A stretch of 10,097 bases of DNA, taken from JANOBJ01 sp031411575. Its GTDB lineage: Bacteria; Pseudomonadota; Gammaproteobacteria; Burkholderiales; Burkholderiaceae_C. The DNA lies in NCBI GenBank assembly GCA_031411575.1, contig JANOBJ010000102.1, forward strand, positions 1 to 10,097. The letters are read 5' to 3'. Below the pieces are notes generated by a model. The model was not told the DNA's origin, did not search any database, and was given only the letters and a program-made list of their open reading frames with translations. Positions within the stretch are counted from its first letter, which is position 1. Each line of letters starts with the position of its first letter. The translations under genes and the position numbers were made by a program. Positions 1 through 6,289 of the stretch are shown here, in pieces.

Positions 1-1319
1 TCCTCCAGAGCTTGCTCCTGATTGTCCTGCTGATCGCCGTCAGCGCGTTTTTCTCGGTCGCCGAGATTTCGCTGGCTGCCTCACGCCGGCTGCGGCTGCG
101 CCAGATGGCCGACGACGGCGATGTGGGCGCCGACCAGGTGCTGCGCGTTCAGGAAAAGCCCGGCCACTACTTCACCGTGGTGCAGATTGGCCTGAACGCC
201 ATCGCCATCCTGGGCGGCATTGTCGGCGAAGGCGCGCTCAGCCCGTATTTCACGCAGGCGTTTGCGCTGTGGCTCACACCGCCGCGCGCCGAAACGGCGG
301 GGTTCATCACCTCGTTCGTGGTGGTGACCTCGCTGTTCATCCTGTTTGCCGACCTGCTGCCCAAACGCCTGGGCATGACCGAGCCCGAGCGGCTGGCGGT
401 GAAGGTGATTGGTCCGATGCAGCTGTGCATGACGCTGCTGCGGCCGGTGGTGTGGCTGTACAGCCGCGCGGCGGACCTGCTGTTTCGCCTGTTCGGCCTG
501 CCCACGCAGCGCGACGACAGCGTGACGTCTGACGACATCCTGGCGCTGACCGAGGCTGGCGCGCAGGCGGGCGTGCTGGCGCGGCGCGAGCAACAGGTGA
601 TCGAGAACGTGTTTGAACTCGACACGCGCACAGTGGGCAGCGCCATGACCCCGCGCGACCGCATCGCCTACTTCCTGAAGGACGACGCCGACGCGGTGGT
701 GCGTCTGCGCATCGCGGCCGAGCCGTTTTCGACCTACCCGGTGTGCGACGGCGTGATCGACCGTGTTCTGGGCTACGTGGACGCCAAGGATTTGTTCCAG
801 CGCGTGCTGAACAACCAGCCGATCCGTCTGACCGACGAGGGCCTGCTGCACAAGGCGGTGATCGTGCCCGACCGGCTGACGCTGGGCGAAGTGCTGGAGC
901 AGTTTCGCCAGGCTCACGAAGACTTTGCCATCATCGTCAACGAATACAGCCTGGTGGTGGGCGTGGTCACGCTGAACGACGTGATGAGCACCGTCATGGG
1001 CGATCTGGTCTCGCCGCAGGACGAAGAGCTGATCGTGCGGCGCGACGACCAGTCGTGGCTGATCGACGGCGCCACGCCGATGCAGGATGTGCAGCACGTG
1101 CTCGGCATCGAGGCGTTTCCGCATGCCGATGAGTACGAAACCCTGGCCGGCTTTTTGATGGTGATGCTGCGCCGCGTGCCCAAGCGCACCGACCGCGTGA
1201 CCTGGGCCGGCCACACCTTTGAGGTACTGGATGTGGACAGCTACCGGATCGATCAGGTGATGGTGACGCGGCTGGTGGCGGGTGCGCCGGCGGCCCCGGG
1301 TGTTGTGCCGCCGGCGTAA
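1..1319 (+). CDS. paeA: PaeA/YtfL-like CNNM/CBS-domain membrane protein (polyamine exporter family), 5' partial
   Basis: Inner-membrane protein of the UPF0053/CNNM (CorC/HlyC, 'hemolysin family') group. Its sequence closely follows enterobacterial YtfL/PaeA, which is known to export putrescine and cadaverine; that substrate is inferred here. The first full codon is at base 3 and a TTG lies at 12, but the frame is open to the left edge. By comparison with YtfL, whose N-terminus is only a residue or so longer than what is visible, the true start lies just off-window. Counting from the TTG at 12: the DUF21 region with membrane segments is at about 2-22, 55-75, 97-118 and 128-162, with the conserved SAFFSVAEISLAASR (11-25) and FTVVQIGLNAIAILGGIVG (54-72). 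A CBS pair follows at about 212-330 (MTPRDRI, IIVNEYSLVVGVVTLNDVM). A CorC/HlyC C-terminal domain spans about 345-423 (DGATPMQDV, YRIDQVMVTR). It ends 7 bp from the stop of the convergent transglycosylase gene. Substrate certainty is moderate; family certainty is high. Confidence 0.93.
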   Translation, partial: LQSLLLIVLLIAVSAFFSVAEISLAASRRLRLRQMADDGDVGADQVLRVQEKPGHYFTVVQIGLNAIAILGGIVGEGALSPYFTQAFALWLTPPRAETAGFITSFVVVTSLFILFADLLPKRLGMTEPERLAVKVIGPMQLCMTLLRPVVWLYSRAADLLFRLFGLPTQRDDSVTSDDILALTEAGAQAGVLARREQQVIENVFELDTRTVGSAMTPRDRIAYFLKDDADAVVRLRIAAEPFSTYPVCDGVIDRVLGYVDAKDLFQRVLNNQPIRLTDEGLLHKAVIVPDRLTLGEVLEQFRQAHEDFAIIVNEYSLVVGVVTLNDVMSTVMGDLVSPQDEELIVRRDDQSWLIDGATPMQDVQHVLGIEAFPHADEYETLAGFLMVMLRRVPKRTDRVTWAGHTFEVLDVDSYRIDQVMVTRLVAGAPAAPGVVPPA

Positions 1320-1326
1320 AGCCCGT

Positions 1327-1971
1327 TCAGCGCGAAAACTCCCAGTTGCGTTTGGCGCCCAGTACCGCGTTCGGGTACTCAGCTTTGCCGCGGCTGCCGT
1401 TGTACCGGCCCAGCGCCATGAACAGGTCGCCGCGCTCGCGGTCGAGGTAGTGGCGCAGGATGACGCAGCCAAAACGCAGATTGGTCTGCATGTGGAACAG
1501 CTTGCCGGCGTCGCCGTCGCCCAGCACGCGGGTCCAGAACGGCATCACCTGCATGTAGCCGCGCGCGCCCACGCGGCTCACCGCAAATTTTCGGAAGTTG
1601 CTCTCTACCTGGATCAGCCCCATCACCAGCTGCACATCCAGGCCCGCGCGTTTGCTCTCGTACCAGACGGTTTCCAGAAACTCCTTGCGGGTCTGCCAGT
1701 CGGTTTTTTTCTTGCGCAGCCGGTCGCTCATCGCGCCCAGCCAGCGCAGGTACAACAGGCGCGAATCGGTGTCGCCAAACTCAGGCACCGGCGGCGCGTT
1801 GTTGGCAATCGCCGAACTCAGCGCTGAACGTACGGAATCCACCAGCGGTTCTTCCAGCTGACCGCCGGCGCGCGTATGCTCCGAAAACAATAGCAAAGAA
1901 AGACCAGCTGGCAGGGACGCCAGGCACATTCGCCTTGAAAATCCGGGTTGCGAGCGGTCTTCAGCCGTCAT
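1327..1971 (-). CDS. Lytic transglycosylase (SLT domain), exported, 214 aa
   Basis: Periplasmic murein-cleaving enzyme of the Slt/family 1 transglycosylase fold, which cuts the MurNAc-GlcNAc bond to leave 1,6-anhydro-MurNAc. The N-terminus has a basic stretch and a hydrophobic core (FSRRMCLASLPAGLSLLLF, 11-29). SRRxCL resembles a twin-arginine export motif, and cleavage may follow HTRA (32-35). No lipobox is seen. The SLT core covers about 110-210: the catalytic glutamate is E123 in IQVESNF, then the GARGYMQVMPFW motif (135-146), NLRFGCVILRHYL (164-176) and ALGRYNGSRG (186-195). The GYMQ and RYNGS variants differ from the textbook GLMQ and AYNAG but look like those of the betaproteobacterial branch. 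The ATG overlaps the proS stop in an ATGA, so it is probably co-transcribed and translationally coupled to proS. Its functional link to proS is unknown. Tat export is inference; Sec is equally possible. Confidence 0.9.
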   Translation of the reverse strand: MTAEDRSQPGFSRRMCLASLPAGLSLLLFSEHTRAGGQLEEPLVDSVRSALSSAIANNAPPVPEFGDTDSRLLYLRWLGAMSDRLRKKKTDWQTRKEFLETVWYESKRAGLDVQLVMGLIQVESNFRKFAVSRVGARGYMQVMPFWTRVLGDGDAGKLFHMQTNLRFGCVILRHYLDRERGDLFMALGRYNGSRGKAEYPNAVLGAKRNWEFSR

Positions 1972-3725
1972 ACGGCCAGCTTGCCTTTCAACACCGCGAA
2001 CACCTCGCCGGCGGACACCTTGGTGGCCTCGGCATCACGCCGGTGCTGGTACTCGACGTGGCCTTCCTTCAGGCCGCGGTCGCCAATGGTCACGCGGTGC
2101 GGCACGCCGATCAATTCCCAGTCGGCAAACATCGCGCCGGGGCGCTCGCCGCGGTCGTCCAGGATCACGTCGACGCCGGCTGCCAGCAGCTCGGCGTGCA
2201 GTTTCTCGGCGGCGGCTTTCACATCGGCGCTGCGGTCCATGCCGATCGGACAGACCACCACCGTGAACGGCGCAATCGCGTCGGGCCAGATGATGCCGCG
2301 CGCGTCATGGTTCTGCTCAATGGCGGCGGCGGGCAGCCGCGTGATGCCGATGCCGTAGCAACCCATCTCGAGGAACTGCGGCTTGCCGTTCACGTCCAGG
2401 AAGGTGGCGTTCATGGCCTGGCTGTACTTGGTGCCGAGGTAGAAGATATGGCCCACCTCGATGCCGCGCTCGATCGCCAGCACGCCCTTGCCGTCGGGCG
2501 AGAGATCGCCGGCGACCACGTTGCGCAGGTCGGCCACCAGGTCGGGCTCGGGCAGATCGCGGCCCCAGTTCACCCCGGTGATGTGAAAGTCCACCTCGTT
2601 GGCACCACAAATCCAGTCGGCCATGGCCGCCACTTCACGGTCGGCCACGATCTTCACCGGCTTCCTGACGCCCAGCGGGCCCAGGTAACCCGGCTTGGTG
2701 CCAAAGTGGTCCTCGATCTCGGCCACCGAGGCGAATCGGTAGCCGACGTCCAGCCCGGGCACCTTGCCAGCCTTGACCTCGTTCATGTCGTGGTCACCGC
2801 GCAGCAGCAGCAGCCAGATCTGCGTCCTGGCAACCACGCCCTTGTCGTTGAGCTCGTCGGTAGCCAGCACCAGCGATTTGACGGTGGTCTGCAGCGGCAC
2901 GCCCAGCAACTCGGCCACATCGGCGCAGGTGCTTTTGCCCGGCGTTGGGGTTTTGGTCATGGCCTTCGCGGGCGCGGGCCGAGGCCCGGCGGGTGCCAGC
3001 AACGGGTTCAGCGCCTCGGCCTTTTCCATGTTGGCCGCGTAGGTGCTGCCAGGGCAGTAGACAATGGCGTCCTCGCCGGTGGCGGCGATCACCTGGAACT
3101 CTTCGGACAGGTCGCCGCCAATCGCGCCGCTGTCGGCCGCCACCGCGCGGTAAGACAGGCCGAAGCGGTCAAAAATCGCGCGGTACGCCTGTGCCATCAC
3201 CTGGTAGCTGGCCTTGGCCGTGGCCATGTCGCGGTCAAAGCTGTAGGCGTCCTTCATGATGAACTCGCGGCTGCGCATCACGCCAAAGCGGGGCCTGCGC
3301 TCGTCGCGGAACTTGGTCTGGATGTGGTAAAAATTCTTGGGTAGCTGCTTGTAGCTGCGCAGTTCCTGGCGCGCAATGTCTGTTACCACCTCTTCGCTCG
3401 TAGGCTGGATGATGAAGTCGCGGTCATGCCGGTCTTTCACGCGCATCAGCTCAGGCCCCATTTTTTCCCAGCGCCCGGTCTCCTGCCAGAACTCGGCCGG
3501 CTGTACCACGGGCATCAGCAGCTCCACCGCGCCGGCGCGGTTCATCTCCTCGCGCACGATTTTCTCCACCTTGCGGATCACGCGCAGGCCCATCGGCATG
3601 TAGCTGTAGATGCCGGCGCCGAGCTTCTTGATCATGCCGGCGCGCATCATGAGCTGGTGGCTCACCACCTCGGCGTCGGCAGGGGCTTCCTTCTGCGTGG
3701 AGACAAAAAATTGCGAGGCGTTCAT
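1968..3725 (-). CDS. proS: Prolyl-tRNA synthetase, bacterial type with editing domain, 585 aa
   Basis: Cytosolic class II aminoacyl-tRNA synthetase that charges tRNA-Pro with proline. The length fits bacterial ProRS (about 570-580 aa). The N-terminal catalytic part carries the motif 1 region (about 30-80), TSEEV (109-113) and motif 2 (FRDERRPRFGVMRSREF, 139-155). The inserted YbaK-like editing domain, which hydrolyses mischarged Ala-tRNA-Pro, covers about 220-400 and keeps TVKSLV (281-286) and RGDHDMNEVK (309-318). A low-complexity Ala/Pro-rich stretch at about 243-263 lies at its start. Motif 3 (GCYGIGITR, 455-463) is followed by the HGTP anticodon-binding domain (about 485-585). The ATG start gives MNASQFFVST, matching the family N-terminus. 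No clear Shine-Dalgarno sequence precedes it, and I could not assign a promoter in the 91-bp gap to divergent rppH. The downstream transglycosylase gene overlaps the stop codon. Confidence 0.98.
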   Translation of the reverse strand: MNASQFFVSTQKEAPADAEVVSHQLMMRAGMIKKLGAGIYSYMPMGLRVIRKVEKIVREEMNRAGAVELLMPVVQPAEFWQETGRWEKMGPELMRVKDRHDRDFIIQPTSEEVVTDIARQELRSYKQLPKNFYHIQTKFRDERRPRFGVMRSREFIMKDAYSFDRDMATAKASYQVMAQAYRAIFDRFGLSYRAVAADSGAIGGDLSEEFQVIAATGEDAIVYCPGSTYAANMEKAEALNPLLAPAGPRPAPAKAMTKTPTPGKSTCADVAELLGVPLQTTVKSLVLATDELNDKGVVARTQIWLLLLRGDHDMNEVKAGKVPGLDVGYRFASVAEIEDHFGTKPGYLGPLGVRKPVKIVADREVAAMADWICGANEVDFHITGVNWGRDLPEPDLVADLRNVVAGDLSPDGKGVLAIERGIEVGHIFYLGTKYSQAMNATFLDVNGKPQFLEMGCYGIGITRLPAAAIEQNHDARGIIWPDAIAPFTVVVCPIGMDRSADVKAAAEKLHAELLAAGVDVILDDRGERPGAMFADWELIGVPHRVTIGDRGLKEGHVEYQHRRDAEATKVSAGEVFAVLKGKLAV

Positions 3726-3759
3726 GCGGTGCCGTTCGTGTTCGGGAAGGCCTGACCCC

Positions 3760-3787
3760 TTGTGGCACGCGCGTTGCTGTGCATAAT
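3760..3787 (+). promoter_or_regulatory. Putative sigma-70 promoter for rppH
   Basis: TTGTGG (3760-3765) and CATAAT (3782-3787) are separated by 16 bp, pointing at rppH with a predicted start of transcription near 3794 and a leader of about 23 nt. The -10 matches consensus at five of six bases and the -35 only at TTG. The call comes from sequence inspection alone. Confidence 0.4.
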
Positions 3788-3816
3788 GGAATCAGTTCAA
3801 AATTTGGGGTTTGATT

Positions 3817-4509
3817 ATGCTCGACCGGGAAGGCTTCAGGCCCAACGTCGGCATCATCCTGCTCAACCAGAAAAATCAGGTGTTCTGGGGCAAGCGCATC
3901 CGAACCCACAGCTGGCAGTTTCCGCAGGGTGGCATTGACCGGGGTGAGAATCCCGAGCAGGCCATGTTCCGGGAGCTGCAGGAGGAAGTGGGGCTCCTGC
4001 CGGAGCACGTGCGCATAGTGGCCCGCACCCGCGACTGGTTGCGGTACGAGGTGCCAGACCGGTATATCCGCCGCGACGCGCGCGGCCATTACAAGGGCCA
4101 AAAGCAGATCTGGTATCTGCTGCAACTGGTCGGGCACGACTGGGATTTGAACCTGCGCGCCACCAACCACCCTGAGTTCGACGCCTGGCGCTGGAACGAT
4201 TACTGGGTGCCGCTGGAAGTGGTGGTGGAGTTCAAGCGCGGCGTGTATGAGATGGCGCTGACCGAACTGGCCAGGTACCTGCCGCGCCACGACCACCGTA
4301 ACCGCTATCTGCGAAGCGGGCTGCGTTCGCGCGACGGCAGCCCCGAGCACGGCCAAGAGCACGGCCATGAAGGCGACGTGTCCGGCGCCGGGGCGCACGA
4401 CATGATGGCCGGCGCGCCGTTCGAGCTGCCGCCCGGCGCCACGTTCGAGCCCGATCCGCAGACCGGCGTGGCGGCTGATTCTTCCGGGAACCGCCATGCC
4501 CCGTTCTAG
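3817..4509 (+). CDS. rppH: RNA pyrophosphohydrolase RppH (Nudix), 230 aa
   Basis: Nudix hydrolase that removes pyrophosphate from 5'-triphosphorylated RNA, opening transcripts to RNase E-dependent decay. The start was set at ATG 3817 rather than the in-frame TTG at 3811. It gives the family N-terminus MLDREGFRPNVGIILLN and is preceded by GGGG (3806-3809) with 7-nt spacing. The Nudix box GX5EX7REUXEEXGU is complete: G38, E44, R52, E53, E56, E57, G59. RppH-typical blocks follow: HSWQFPQGGID (31-41), WLRYEVPDRYIRR (74-86), GQKQIWYLLQL (94-104) and FDAWRWNDYW (121-130). The core ends near residue 157. About 70 further residues form a probably disordered Gly/His/Ala/Pro-rich tail absent from the 176-aa E. 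coli enzyme but common in Comamonadaceae. Its last 14 bp overlap the next gene, suggesting one transcript. It is divergent from proS. Confidence 0.97.
   Translation: MLDREGFRPNVGIILLNQKNQVFWGKRIRTHSWQFPQGGIDRGENPEQAMFRELQEEVGLLPEHVRIVARTRDWLRYEVPDRYIRRDARGHYKGQKQIWYLLQLVGHDWDLNLRATNHPEFDAWRWNDYWVPLEVVVEFKRGVYEMALTELARYLPRHDHRNRYLRSGLRSRDGSPEHGQEHGHEGDVSGAGAHDMMAGAPFELPPGATFEPDPQTGVAADSSGNRHAPF
4345..4368 (+). repeat. 12-bp tandem duplication in the rppH C-terminal tail
   Basis: GAGCACGGCCAA (4345-4356) is followed directly by GAGCACGGCCAT (4357-4368). The unit is in frame and encodes EHGQ-EHGH at residues 177-184. It lies in the variable tail outside the Nudix fold, so it probably has little effect on catalysis and could vary between strains. 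Confidence 0.85.
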
Positions 4510-5005
4510 GTTTGCCCCGCTCGTATTGGCCACCGTGTTCTGCGCGACGCCCGTCGCCTGGGGCCAGCTGGCTGCCGACAACCCCGATTGGAAGGAAACC
4601 AACGTGCCGCCGCCGCCCGCCTTCAATGCGGCGAAGCTGATTGCGGTGGAGGTATCGGCCAACTCGGCGCTGTCGTTTGGAGTGGACCCCGCCACGCTGG
4701 TGATCGCGCCGGACGGTGTGGTGCGCTACGTGGTGGTGGCCAGCAGCCGCAGTGGCGCCGTGAACGCGATGTACGAAGGCGTGCGCTGTGCCACCGGCGA
4801 CTACCGCGTGTACGCGCGCTACAACACGAGCGGCGGCTGGAGCCCGGTGGCTGACACCGACTGGCGATCGATGTACGCGCCCTCGCCGTCGCGCTACACG
4901 CTGGCGATTGCCAAGTCGGGTGTGTGCAAGGGCAATGCGCCGAACCTGTCAACCGAGCACATCGTGCGCGATCTGCGGGCAGGGCCTGACCGGAAGTTTG
5001 ACTAG
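4496..5005 (+). CDS. CNP1-like family protein (cryptic neisserial protein 1-like), secreted, 169 aa
   Basis: Member of the CNP1-like family, named for a Neisseria meningitidis protein; no biochemical role is known. Residues 1-23 form a Sec-type signal peptide (basic MPRSR, hydrophobic FAPLVLATVF, likely cleavage after AWG). C16 is not in a lipobox, so a soluble periplasmic product is expected. The mature part shows family features: DWKETNVPPPPAFNAAKLI (31-49), FGVDPATLVIAPDGVVRYVVVA (61-82), NAMYEGVRCATGDYRVYARYN (90-110) and a WSPVADTDWRSM block (115-126). C98 and C144 are the only mature cysteines and could form a disulphide. The ATG at 4496 has GGGAA (4486-4490) at 5 nt and overlaps the end of rppH by 14 bp in another frame, so the two are probably co-translated. 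The next gene, proB, is convergent. Confidence 0.88.
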   Translation: MPRSRFAPLVLATVFCATPVAWGQLAADNPDWKETNVPPPPAFNAAKLIAVEVSANSALSFGVDPATLVIAPDGVVRYVVVASSRSGAVNAMYEGVRCATGDYRVYARYNTSGGWSPVADTDWRSMYAPSPSRYTLAIAKSGVCKGNAPNLSTEHIVRDLRAGPDRKFD

Positions 5006-5019
5006 GCGAGACGCTCGCC
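5005..5019 (+). terminator. Hairpin at the CNP1-like stop codon, possible terminator
   Basis: GGCGAG-ACG-CTCGCC is a perfect 6-bp stem with a 3-nt loop beginning on the last base of the TAG stop. No T-tract follows (GCGGGTTC), so intrinsic termination is unproven. It may stabilise the 3' end or act with Rho. Confidence 0.35.
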
Positions 5020-5039
5020 GCGGGTTCAATGCGCGTGCA

Positions 5040-5055
5040 GCGCCCTTGAGGGCGC
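5040..5055. terminator. Hairpin between convergent CNP1-like gene and proB, possible bidirectional terminator
   Basis: GCGCCC-TTGA-GGGCGC is a perfect 6-bp GC-only stem with a 4-nt loop in the 73-bp gap between the two convergent stop codons. Neither strand has a T-tract after it. The position suits transcript-end formation for either gene, but the structure alone is weak evidence. Confidence 0.4.
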
Positions 5056-5078
5056 GCTCATCTCGACCCGGGATCAGC

Positions 5079-6215
5079 CTACTTTGTCAGCACCAGGTTG
5101 TCCCGATGCACCATTTCAGATTCAGCGACATAGCCCAGCAAAGCCTCGAACTCGCTTGACGGCTTACGACAGATCAGGCGCGCCTCGGCGCACGCGTAGT
5201 TGGCGAGACCACGGCCAATCTCCGCGCCAGCAGGGTCGCGCACCGCAATCACGTCACCACGCGAAAACTCGCCCTCCACCGCCGTCATGCCGATCGGCAG
5301 CAGGCTCTTGCCTTCGGCGCGCAGCTTGGCTGCTGCCCCGGCATCCACCGTCACGGCGCCACGCAGCTGCAGGTGGTCGGCCATCCACTGCTTGCGGGCC
5401 TGGTTCTTCTGGGTCTGCGCGACCAGCAGCGTGCCGATGGCGTCGCCCCGCGCCAGCCGCAGCAGTGCATCAGGCTCGCGGCCCCAGGCAATGACGGTGG
5501 ACGCGCCGGAGCCGGCCGCGCGCTTGGCGGCGAGGATCTTGGTGATCATGCCGCCGCGCCCAATGCTGGAGCCCGCGCCGCCGGCCATGGCTTCCAGCGC
5601 CGGGTCACCGGCCTTGGCTTCGTCCACAAACATGGCCGCAGGGTCTTTGCGCGGGTCGGCGGTGTACAGGCCTTTCTGATCGGTCAGGATCACCAGCACA
5701 TCGGCCTCGACCAGGTTGGCCACCAGCGCGCCCAGCGTGTCGTTGTCGCCAAACTTGATCTCGTCGTTGACGACCGTGTCGTTCTCGTTGATCACCGGCA
5801 GCACCCCCAGCTTGAGCAGCGTCAGCAGCGTGGAGCGCGCGTTCAGGTAGCGCTCGCGGTCGGCCAGGTCAGCGTGGGTGAGCAGCACCTGCGCGCTGCC
5901 CAGGCCGTTCTCGCGCAGCTTGGTCTCGTACATCTGCGCCAGGCCCATCTGGCCCACGGCGGCGGCGGCCTGCAGCTCGTTGATCTGGTGCGGACGCGTC
6001 GTCCAGCCCAGCCGCTTCATGCCCTCGGCCACCGCGCCGCTGGACACCATGATCACCTCGCGCCCATCACCCACAAGTGCGGCCAGCTGGCGACACCACT
6101 CGCCGATCGCGGCCTCGTCCAGGCCGCGGCCGTCGTTGGTGACCAGACTGGAGCCCACCTTGACCACGATGCGACGGGCGTCGCGCACCACGCTGGAACC
6201 CTTTTTAGTGGTCAT
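5079..6215 (-). CDS. proB: Glutamate 5-kinase with PUA domain, 378 aa
   Basis: Catalyses ATP-dependent phosphorylation of L-glutamate to gamma-glutamyl phosphate, the first and usually feedback-inhibited step of proline synthesis in the cytosol. The amino-acid kinase domain (about 14-265) has RRIVVKVGSSLV (14-25, with K19), MVSSGAVAEG (56-65), VINENDTV (141-148), KFGDNDTLGALVANL (154-168), LTDQKGLYTADPR (177-189) and the glycine-rich GRGGMITK (219-226). A C-terminal PUA domain covers about 280-365, as in E. coli ProB. The length is typical. The ATG at 6215 has a weak CAGG (6224-6221) at 5 nt. It lies 63 bp downstream of obgE on the same strand, with a palindrome carrying a promoter-like -10 between them, so it may have its own promoter as well as read-through. 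The proA gene is not in the window. Confidence 0.98.
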   Translation of the reverse strand: MTTKKGSSVVRDARRIVVKVGSSLVTNDGRGLDEAAIGEWCRQLAALVGDGREVIMVSSGAVAEGMKRLGWTTRPHQINELQAAAAVGQMGLAQMYETKLRENGLGSAQVLLTHADLADRERYLNARSTLLTLLKLGVLPVINENDTVVNDEIKFGDNDTLGALVANLVEADVLVILTDQKGLYTADPRKDPAAMFVDEAKAGDPALEAMAGGAGSSIGRGGMITKILAAKRAAGSGASTVIAWGREPDALLRLARGDAIGTLLVAQTQKNQARKQWMADHLQLRGAVTVDAGAAAKLRAEGKSLLPIGMTAVEGEFSRGDVIAVRDPAGAEIGRGLANYACAEARLICRKPSSEFEALLGYVAESEMVHRDNLVLTK

Positions 6216-6246
6216 ATTGGCCTGTTGTGCTCATCAGCTGGTCATA

Positions 6247-6271
6247 GTTTGCTATAATTATTATAGCAAAC
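6247..6271. repeat. Perfect 25-bp AT-rich palindrome between obgE and proB
   Basis: Arms of 12 bp (GTTTGCTATAAT at 6247-6258 and its exact reverse complement at 6260-6271) flank a single central base. AGCTG (6236-6240) and CAGCT (6271-6275) add a partly overlapping outer pairing after a 6-nt bulge. The element is markedly AT-rich in GC-rich surroundings and starts 8 bp past the obgE stop. Each strand carries TGCTATAAT, a perfect extended -10. It could be a promoter or operator, a transcript-end hairpin for obgE, or a copy of a dispersed intergenic repeat of the kind common in Comamonadaceae; the last is recalled, not checked. Confidence 0.85.
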
Positions 6272-6289
6272 AGCTTTCTCAAGCGTCAG
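6260..6289 (-). promoter_or_regulatory. Putative promoter for proB inside the palindrome
   Basis: On the minus strand TGCTATAAT (6268-6260) is a full extended -10. CTGACG (6289-6284) lies 18 bp upstream as a four-of-six -35 overlapping the last codons of obgE. Transcription would begin near 6253, giving proB a leader of about 38 nt. The palindrome puts the same -10 on the plus strand, where no -35 at usable spacing is seen. Confidence 0.5.

Noticed and set aside
81..1472. 463-aa minus-strand open frame antisense to paeA
   Set aside because: Its composition (long runs rich in His, Arg, Gln, Ala) is typical of antisense frames in GC-rich genes, it resembles no family, and it overlaps well-supported paeA.
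1935..3344. 469-aa plus-strand open frame antisense to proS
   Set aside because: A GC-driven shadow with His/Gly/Val-rich low-information sequence; proS on the other strand is certain.
3783..3800. proS promoter from TTGAAC (3800-3795) and CATTAT (3788-3783) on the minus strand
   Set aside because: The two boxes are only 6 bp apart, so they cannot act as a -35/-10 pair.
3811..3816. Start of rppH at TTG 3811 (MIMLDREGF)
   Set aside because: ATG 3817 gives the conserved N-terminus MLDREGF and the better Shine-Dalgarno spacing.
3451..4695. 414-aa minus-strand frame spanning proS, rppH and the CNP1-like gene
   Set aside because: It crosses the divergent promoter gap and three well-identified genes and has no recognisable domain.
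5373..6257. 294-aa plus-strand frame antisense to proB
   Set aside because: Shadow composition and full overlap with proB.
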